Shown here one piece after another: positions 58,897-64,000 of a stretch of 64,000 bases of DNA. The DNA lies in NCBI RefSeq assembly GCF_006539505.1, contig NZ_BJND01000021.1, positions 58,515 through 122,514 of the forward strand, written 5' to 3'. Every line of letters starts with the position of its first letter. The first letter of the stretch is position 1. The notes beneath the pieces were generated by a model. The model saw only the letters and a program-made list of their open reading frames with translations. It did not search any database and was not told where the DNA came from. The translations under genes were made by a program, and so were the position numbers. Source of the DNA: Streptomyces spinoverrucosus. GTDB lineage: Bacteria > Actinomycetota > Actinomycetes > Streptomycetales > Streptomycetaceae.

Positions 58897-59625
58897 TTGT
58901 TCTACTACCTGCTCAAGTACGTGCTGCTCGGCCCGCTGCTCAGACTGGTCTTCCGGCCCCGGATCGAGGGCCTGGAGCACGTCCCGTCGTCGGGCGCGGC
59001 GATCGTCGCGGGCAACCATCTGTCCTTCTCGGACCACTTCCTGATGCCGGCGATCCTCAGGCGCCGGATCACCTTCCTGGCGAAGGCCGAGTACTTCACC
59101 GGCCCCGGCATCAAGGGCCGGCTGACAGCGGCGTTCTTCCGCAGCGCCGGGCAGATCCCGGTGGACCGCTCCGGCAAGGACGCCGGCCAGGCCGCCATCC
59201 GCGAGGGCCTCGGGGTACTGCGCAAGGCTGAACTCCTCGGCATCTACCCCGAGGGCACCCGTTCGCACGACGGCCGCCTCTACAAGGGCAAGGTCGGTGT
59301 CGCGGTGATGGCCCTCAAAGCCGGGGTCCCGGTCATTCCGTGCGCGATGATCGGCACCTTCGAGGCCCAGCCGCCGGGCAAGGTCATCCCCCGAATCCAC
59401 CCCGTGGTCATCCGCTTCGGCGCGCCCCTCGACTTCTCCCGCTACGCCGGCATGGAGAACGAGAAGGCCATCCTGCGCGCCGTCACCGACGAGATCATGT
59501 ACGCCATCCTGACGCTGTCCGAGCAGGAGTACGTCGACCAGTACGCGGCCGTGGTGAAGGCGGAGGCCACCGCGGCGAAGGCGGACCAGCGGGAGCGCAG
59601 GTTCCGGCGGATGCCGCTCAGCTGA
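58897..59625 (+). CDS. plsC: 1-acyl-sn-glycerol-3-phosphate acyltransferase (PlsC)
   Basis: 242 residues from a TTG with GAGGAG; an upstream frame start is poorer. Starting LFYYLLKYVLLGPLLRLVFRP is usual for these acyltransferases in Streptomyces. Motif I NHLSFSDHF (HX4D catalytic pair), motif II in the RRRITFLAKAEY region, motif III YPEGTRSHDG and motif IV VPVIPCAMIG are intact. It transfers an acyl group to lysophosphatidic acid at the membrane. The N-terminal hydrophobic stretch may insert in the membrane. Confidence 0.9.
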   Translation: MFYYLLKYVLLGPLLRLVFRPRIEGLEHVPSSGAAIVAGNHLSFSDHFLMPAILRRRITFLAKAEYFTGPGIKGRLTAAFFRSAGQIPVDRSGKDAGQAAIREGLGVLRKAELLGIYPEGTRSHDGRLYKGKVGVAVMALKAGVPVIPCAMIGTFEAQPPGKVIPRIHPVVIRFGAPLDFSRYAGMENEKAILRAVTDEIMYAILTLSEQEYVDQYAAVVKAEATAAKADQRERRFRRMPLS

Positions 59626-59682
59626 CTCTGCTGTGAGCCAAGTTCCGTAGCCTGCACGATGGTTGTGGCTTACGGTCACCTC

Positions 59683-60747
59683 ATGAAACGTGCTGTGGTG
59701 ATCGGAGCGACAGGCCAGATCGGGCGCCCGGCGGTGGCCGAGCTCGCACGGGACGGCTGGGAGGTGACGGCAGCGTCCCGGGGCGGCGGACGGGACGGGG
59801 CCTGGCCCGAGGAGGTCCGGGCGGCGCGGCTGGACCGGGACGACGACGCGGCGCTGGGCGCGCTGATCGGCGACGACTGCGACCTCGTCGTCGACATGGT
59901 CGCCTACGACACCCGGCACGCCCGGCAGTTGACCGGCCTGGCCGGGCGGATCGGCTCGGCGGTGGTGATCTCCAGCGTGTCGGTGTACGAGGACGACAAG
60001 GGCCGCGGCTTCGACACCCAGGCCGAACCGGACGGCTTCCCCGAGTACCCGCTGCCCCTGCCGGAGAGCCAGCGGACGGTGACGCCCGGCGAGGCGTCGT
60101 ACAGCACCCGCAAGGCCGCCCTGGAACGCGAACTGCTCGCATCCGGCGACCGGTTGCCCACCACGCTGCTGCGTGCCGGTGCGGTGCACGGCCCGCACTG
60201 CCGCACGCCCCGGGAGCTGTACTTCGTCAAGCGCAACCTGGACCGCCGCCGCCAACGCGTCCTCGCGTACGGCGGCCGGAGCCGCTTCCACCCGGTGAGC
60301 GTGCACACCCTCGCCGAACTGATCCGTCTCGCCGCGGCCCGCCCCGGCTCGCGCGCCCTCAACGCCTGCGACGACGAGGCGCCGCCGGTGCTGGAGATCG
60401 CCACCGCGATCGACGCCGCGATGGGCGTCGAGACGGAGACGGTCCTGGTCGACGGTCCCCCGCCGGCCCCGACGGTGGGCGACAGCCCGTGGTCGGTTCC
60501 GGTGCCCGTGGTGTGCGACATGTCGGCGGCGGAACGGGAGCTGGGCTACCGCCCGGTGGTGCGCTACGCCGAGACGCTCCCGGAGACGATCGAGTGGATC
60601 GAACGCCAACTGTCCGGTCGGGACTGGCGGGAGGCGTACCCGAAGATGTTCCAGGCGTACGGCGACCTCTTCGACTACGCGGCCGAGGACGCCTGGTTGG
60701 ACCAGGGGCGGCCGGCTGGTGCGCCGGCCGCCCCCGGCACCGTATGA
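59683..60747 (+). CDS. NAD-dependent epimerase/dehydratase-like SDR
   Basis: 354 residues from the ATG in CACCTCATGAAACG. AVVIGATGQIGRPAVAEL is an NAD(P)-binding GxxGxxG (GATGQIG). VISSVSVYEDDKGRGFD carries the Ser/Tyr region, but the canonical YxxxK is replaced by YSTRKAAL (Y-S-T-R-K spacing intact). It has sequence through WIERQLSGRDWREAYPKM and a possible acidic C-terminus. Substrate unknown; no sugar gene is adjacent. Confidence 0.85.
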   Translation: MKRAVVIGATGQIGRPAVAELARDGWEVTAASRGGGRDGAWPEEVRAARLDRDDDAALGALIGDDCDLVVDMVAYDTRHARQLTGLAGRIGSAVVISSVSVYEDDKGRGFDTQAEPDGFPEYPLPLPESQRTVTPGEASYSTRKAALERELLASGDRLPTTLLRAGAVHGPHCRTPRELYFVKRNLDRRRQRVLAYGGRSRFHPVSVHTLAELIRLAAARPGSRALNACDDEAPPVLEIATAIDAAMGVETETVLVDGPPPAPTVGDSPWSVPVPVVCDMSAAERELGYRPVVRYAETLPETIEWIERQLSGRDWREAYPKMFQAYGDLFDYAAEDAWLDQGRPAGAPAAPGTV

Positions 60748-60754
60748 CCGCCGG

Positions 60755-62359
60755 TTACGGCTTGGGCGTGGCGTGCGGGGCGCAGGTCACGTCCTTGGTG
60801 TCCAGCTTGCCGCTGAGCAGGTAGGCGTCCACCCGGTCGTTGATGCAGGAGTTGACCAGGCCGGTGACACCGTGCGAGCCGGCGCCCTTCTCGGTGATCA
60901 GGCGGGAACCCTTGAAGCGTTCGTGCAGTTCGACGGCGCCTGCGTACGGGGTGGCCGCGTCGCGCTCGGACTGCACGATCAGCACCGGCGGCAGGCCCTT
61001 GCCGGTCTTCACGTTCAGCGGGGTGTTCTGCTTGACCGGCCAGGTGGCGCACGGCAGGTTCATCCAGGCGTTGGCCCAGGTCATGAACGGGTGGTCGCGG
61101 TGCAGCCGGGTGTTGTCGCGGTCCCACTTCCGCCAGCTGGTGGGCCACTTGGCGTCGGCGCACTCGACGGCGGTGTAGACGGCGTTGCCGTTCTCCGCGG
61201 AGGCGTTGCCCGCGGTGTCGGACAGGTCGGGGGCGGCCGCGTCGACGAGGGCCTGGGTGTCACCGGCGACGTACTTGCTGAACACGGTGGCGACCGGCAC
61301 CCACGCGGAGTCGTAGTACGGGGCGCTCTGGAAGAAGGAGATCAGCTCCGCCGGGCCGACCACGCCACCGATGGGGTTCTTCTTCGCGGTGGCGCGCAGC
61401 TGAAGCCACTTGTCCTGGACCTCGGCGCGGGTGTCGCCGAGGTGGAAGGTGGCGTCGTTCTTCGCGACCCAGTCCTGCCAGTCCTTCCAGCGCATCTCGA
61501 AGGCCACGTCCTGGTCCAGGTTGGCCTGGTACCAGATCTTCTCCCGTGACGGGTTGACGACGCTGTCGACGACCATACGGCGGACGTGCCCCGGGAAGAG
61601 GGTGCCGTAGACCGCGCCGAGGTAGGTGCCGTAGGAGACGCCGAGGAAGTTGAGCTGCTTCTCGCCGAGCGCGGCGCGGATGACGTCCAGGTCGCGGGCG
61701 GTGTTCGGCGTGGTCATGTGGGGCAGCATCGCGCCGCTGCGCTCGTAGCAGCCCTCGGCGTACTCGCGGGCCAGCTTGCGTTGGGCGAGCTTGTCGGCCT
61801 CGGAGTCGGGCACCGGGTCGAGCTTGGGTGCCTTGACGAACTCCTGCGGGTCGACGCAGGAGATGGGCGCCGACTTGCCGACGCCCCGCGGGTCGAAGCC
61901 CACGAAGTCGTACGCCTTGGCCACCTTCGCCCAGACCGGCGCCTTGGTCGTGACCCGGCGTGGGAAGAACAGCCCGGAGCCGCCCGGGCCGCCGGGGTTG
62001 TAGACGAGGGCGCCTTGGCGCTCCTGCTTGGTGCCGGTGTTGCCGATGCGGTCGACGGCGAGCTTGATCTGCTTGCCGAAGGGCTTGGCGTAGTCGAGCG
62101 GCACGGTGACCCAGCCGCACTGGATCGGCTTCTCCAGCCCCGAGTCGGCGGGGCAGTCCTGCCAGTCGATCCCGGCCTGGGCGGCGCGGGCCGCGGCGAC
62201 CTTGACGCCCCAGGCCTCGCGGTCCTGACCGTGGCGGGCCTGGTCGGCGCTCGCGCTGGCGGTGGGCGCGGCCACCGCTCCGGCTATCAGGGTCGCCGCG
62301 ACGAGCAGTCCGGCCGAACCGAGCGCCGCCGTCCGCCTCTTCGGTCTGATGTCCCTCAA
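60755..62359 (-). CDS. tap: Secreted tripeptidyl aminopeptidase (alpha/beta hydrolase, S33 family)
   Basis: 534 residues from a TTG with GGGAGG seven bases upstream; a GTG at 62377 lacks a site. The start MRDIRPKRRTAALGSAGLLVAATLIAG with Ala-rich cleavage region is a signal peptide. The nucleophile is in FLGVSYGTYLGAVYG (Ser), and the Asp is in VLIVQSERDAATPYAGA, the His in KGAGSHGVTG. From memory it is very close to the S. lividans Tap, which removes tripeptides from secreted proteins. QGALVYNPGGPGGSGLFFPRR is the oxyanion region. Confidence 0.95.
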   Translation of the reverse strand: MRDIRPKRRTAALGSAGLLVAATLIAGAVAAPTASASADQARHGQDREAWGVKVAAARAAQAGIDWQDCPADSGLEKPIQCGWVTVPLDYAKPFGKQIKLAVDRIGNTGTKQERQGALVYNPGGPGGSGLFFPRRVTTKAPVWAKVAKAYDFVGFDPRGVGKSAPISCVDPQEFVKAPKLDPVPDSEADKLAQRKLAREYAEGCYERSGAMLPHMTTPNTARDLDVIRAALGEKQLNFLGVSYGTYLGAVYGTLFPGHVRRMVVDSVVNPSREKIWYQANLDQDVAFEMRWKDWQDWVAKNDATFHLGDTRAEVQDKWLQLRATAKKNPIGGVVGPAELISFFQSAPYYDSAWVPVATVFSKYVAGDTQALVDAAAPDLSDTAGNASAENGNAVYTAVECADAKWPTSWRKWDRDNTRLHRDHPFMTWANAWMNLPCATWPVKQNTPLNVKTGKGLPPVLIVQSERDAATPYAGAVELHERFKGSRLITEKGAGSHGVTGLVNSCINDRVDAYLLSGKLDTKDVTCAPHATPKP

Positions 62360-62488
62360 GTGGGGCCTCCCGTACACCGTTTCGATGAGTACGGGTGATC
62401 CTGTCCACTGTGCGGACGCTGAGAACAGAGGCGGGCGGTGTTCTTTGCCAATCCGATAACCGGAGAGGCAAGTTCGCTGACCGGATCG

Positions 62489-63256
62489 TTACCCGAACGA
62501 GGCCAACGCCTCGTCCAGCAGCCGCCGCAGGCGCAGCGCGTCCGGCGCGACGGCGGTCACCAGCGCGGCGGGCCCGGCGAGCGGCATGACCGCGGCGCCC
62601 TCCCCCAACACCCTCGCCGGTACCGGACGCTCCGCGAACTCCGGGCGTACGACGACGAGTTGCCCGACGGCACGATGTCCGCCGAGCCCGGCGGGACCGT
62701 CCCAGCCGCCCGGCGCGCCCGGACCGCAGGACAGCTCCTGGTCGAGGACGGCCCGCCCGGCGATCCGTACGGACAGACGGCTGGTGAGCCGCCCGGGTTC
62801 CTCACCCGCCCGGCCGAGCACCTGCTCCTCGCGCAGCACGAGGCGGGCGGCCGGGCCGAGGTCGGCCCAGGTGTGCACGTGCAGCTCGCTGCCGTTGGCG
62901 GATATCAACTGCTCGGGAAGCCAGCGCAGTTCGCCTCCGTCGGCGACGGTGAGGCGGACGTCGTAGCGGGCCTCGCCCTTGGCCTGGCCCGGCAGCGCGA
63001 TGGTGGCGGCGGCCGACCCGACGAGCAGCCGGGCACCGGCCTCGACCCCGGCCTCGACCGTGAAGTGGTCGCCGCCCAGGGGGCCGCTCATCGCGCCGAC
63101 GAGCATCACCCGGGCCTCGCCGTCCGCGCTCCCCCGCGTCCGGCGCAGCGCCAGCGGCCCCTCCCCCGCCAGTACGGGCAGGGCCGTACCGCCGCGCCCG
63201 TCGGGGCGGGCGAGCATCCGGGCGGTGGCGCGTACTCCGGTGGTCGTCGCGCTCAT
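62489..63256 (-). CDS. ureD: Urease accessory protein UreD
   Basis: 255 residues from an ATG that overlaps the ureG stop. Motifs [23 protein letters not shown] and [26 protein letters not shown] are typical of UreD/UreH. With UreF and UreG it forms the complex that activates urease with nickel. It is the last gene of the urease operon, whose structural genes lie off the right edge. The gene stops 130 bases before tap. Confidence 0.93.
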   Translation of the reverse strand: MSATTTGVRATARMLARPDGRGGTALPVLAGEGPLALRRTRGSADGEARVMLVGAMSGPLGGDHFTVEAGVEAGARLLVGSAAATIALPGQAKGEARYDVRLTVADGGELRWLPEQLISANGSELHVHTWADLGPAARLVLREEQVLGRAGEEPGRLTSRLSVRIAGRAVLDQELSCGPGAPGGWDGPAGLGGHRAVGQLVVVRPEFAERPVPARVLGEGAAVMPLAGPAALVTAVAPDALRLRRLLDEALASFG

Positions 63257-63930
63257 GCGGTCCACGCGGCGAGCTGCGCGCGCACCCAGTCGGCGACGTT
63301 CTTCACCCCGGCCTCGCTCCTCAGCGACTGGAACACGACCGGCAGTTCGGCTCGCTGGGCCTTGGCGTCCGCGGCCATCCGGGCCAGGTCGGAGCCGACG
63401 TACGGGGCGAGGTCGGTCTTGTTGACGACGAGCAGGTCGGCGGTGGTGACGCCGGGGCCACCCTTGCGCGGGATGTCGTCTCCGCCGGCCACGTCGATGA
63501 CGAAGATCTGCGCGTCGACGAGGCCCTTGGAGAAGGTGGCGGTGAGATTGTCCCCGCCGGACTCGACCAGGATCAGGTCCAGCGGCCCGACCTCGTCCTC
63601 CAGGTCCTCGACCGCTTCGAGGTTGGCGGAGATGTCGTCCCGGATCGCGGTGTGCGGGCAGGCCCCCGTCTCCACGGCGGTGATCCGCTCCGGCGGCAGC
63701 ACGGCCTCCCGCAACAGGAACTCGGCGTCCTCGCGCGTGTAGATGTCGTTGGTGACGACGGCGAGCGAGAACTCGTCACGCAGCGCCCGGCACAGCGCGG
63801 CAACGGTCGCGGTCTTCCCGGACCCAACGGGCCCGCCAAGCCCAACACGCAGAGCCCGCCGCCGACCGTCGGGCCGGTGGGCGTCGGCACTGGGGGCGGG
63901 GGTGGTGTCGTGGGAGTGGTCGAGGTGCAT
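63253..63930 (-). CDS. ureG: Urease accessory GTPase UreG
   Basis: 225 residues from the ATG ([12 protein letters not shown] upstream). The His-rich N-terminus can bind nickel. P-loop [13 protein letters not shown], metal motif [15 protein letters not shown], and [11 protein letters not shown], then [31 protein letters not shown] (NKxD GTPase motif) are all present. It supplies nickel to apo-urease under GTP hydrolysis. A frame continues upstream to the window edge, so the start is chosen by the Shine-Dalgarno and family start. Confidence 0.96.
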   Translation of the reverse strand: MHLDHSHDTTPAPSADAHRPDGRRRALRVGLGGPVGSGKTATVAALCRALRDEFSLAVVTNDIYTREDAEFLLREAVLPPERITAVETGACPHTAIRDDISANLEAVEDLEDEVGPLDLILVESGGDNLTATFSKGLVDAQIFVIDVAGGDDIPRKGGPGVTTADLLVVNKTDLAPYVGSDLARMAADAKAQRAELPVVFQSLRSEAGVKNVADWVRAQLAAWTA

Positions 63931-64000
63931 GAGGGCGGCTCCAAATTTCACGAGTACGGTTGCCGACAGCCCGGTGCGCTTCCAGCCGAGGCCGGCACCA

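Noticed and set aside
63931..64000. 3' end of ureF
   Set aside because: A ureF gene is expected next, but the 70 bases show no recognisable UreF ending; one frame is simply open into ureG. Too short to call.

Overview
The window is high-GC DNA with the gene style of a Streptomyces chromosome: third-position G/C bias, GTG/TTG starts, many 4-base ATGA/GTGA gene overlaps, and XRE-DUF5753/DUF397/ATP-binding gene sets. From memory, the order DNA ligase, NUDIX, aldehyde dehydrogenase, RppA, CYP158A2-like P450, cupin ... PfkA, CtaG ... tripeptidyl aminopeptidase, UreD, UreG resembles the SCO1202-SCO1234 region of S. coelicolor. That comparison could not be run here. I saw no rRNA, tRNA, phage, transposase or CRISPR locus.

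Bases 1-18700 hold a glycan locus. Divergent from a polysaccharide pyruvyltransferase (minus strand, cut by the window edge) runs a plus-strand operon: UDP-glucuronate-decarboxylase-like SDR, carbamoyltransferase, family-2 glycosyltransferase, GmhB, GT9, two GT-B glycosyltransferases, GmhA, HldE, GT9. GmhA, HldE and GmhB would make ADP-D-glycero-beta-D-manno-heptose, a precursor best known from Gram-negative LPS. GT9 enzymes would transfer heptose, and carbamoyl and pyruvyl groups would decorate the product. A facing minus-strand operon adds two family-2 glycosyltransferases, a GT9-like protein and a second SDR. The last two have lost catalytic residues. An MFS transporter and a DUF2795 protein lie between the arms.

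Bases 19055-30330 carry a secreted phosphodiester glycosidase-like protein, a small membrane protein, a Tat-exported GDPD-like protein, an operon of quinone oxidoreductase plus two acyl-CoA dehydrogenases, a divergent XRE-cupin regulator/flavin oxidoreductase pair, an ATP-dependent DNA ligase coupled to a NUDIX protein, an aldehyde dehydrogenase and a small conserved-looking protein. Bases 30511-33368 are the RppA/P450/cupin cassette for tetrahydroxynaphthalene and flaviolin-type pigment.

Bases 33431-42408 hold an acyl-CoA dehydrogenase with a divergent TetR regulator, peptide deformylase, MurT-GatD (lipid II amidation), phosphofructokinase, a CtaG-like protein and a degraded, apparently frameshifted Ser/Thr kinase. 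Bases 42415-46906 form one minus-strand operon: LytTR response regulator, small membrane protein, sodium:solute symporter, three tandem micro-ORFs chained by ATGA overlaps, and a LytS-like histidine kinase. The micro-ORFs are the most unusual structure in the window.

Bases 46984-55179 contain an Lrp regulator, a dimethylargininase/ornithine aminotransferase operon, a 640-bp repeat-filled gap, a PAS-GAF-SpoIIE phosphatase with an anti-sigma-type ATPase domain, and SRPBCC/AHSA1 genes around an ArsR regulator. Bases 55261-64000 contain a SAM methyltransferase, DUF397/XRE/ATP-binding genes, a PlsC acyltransferase, an SDR, a tripeptidyl aminopeptidase, and ureD and ureG.
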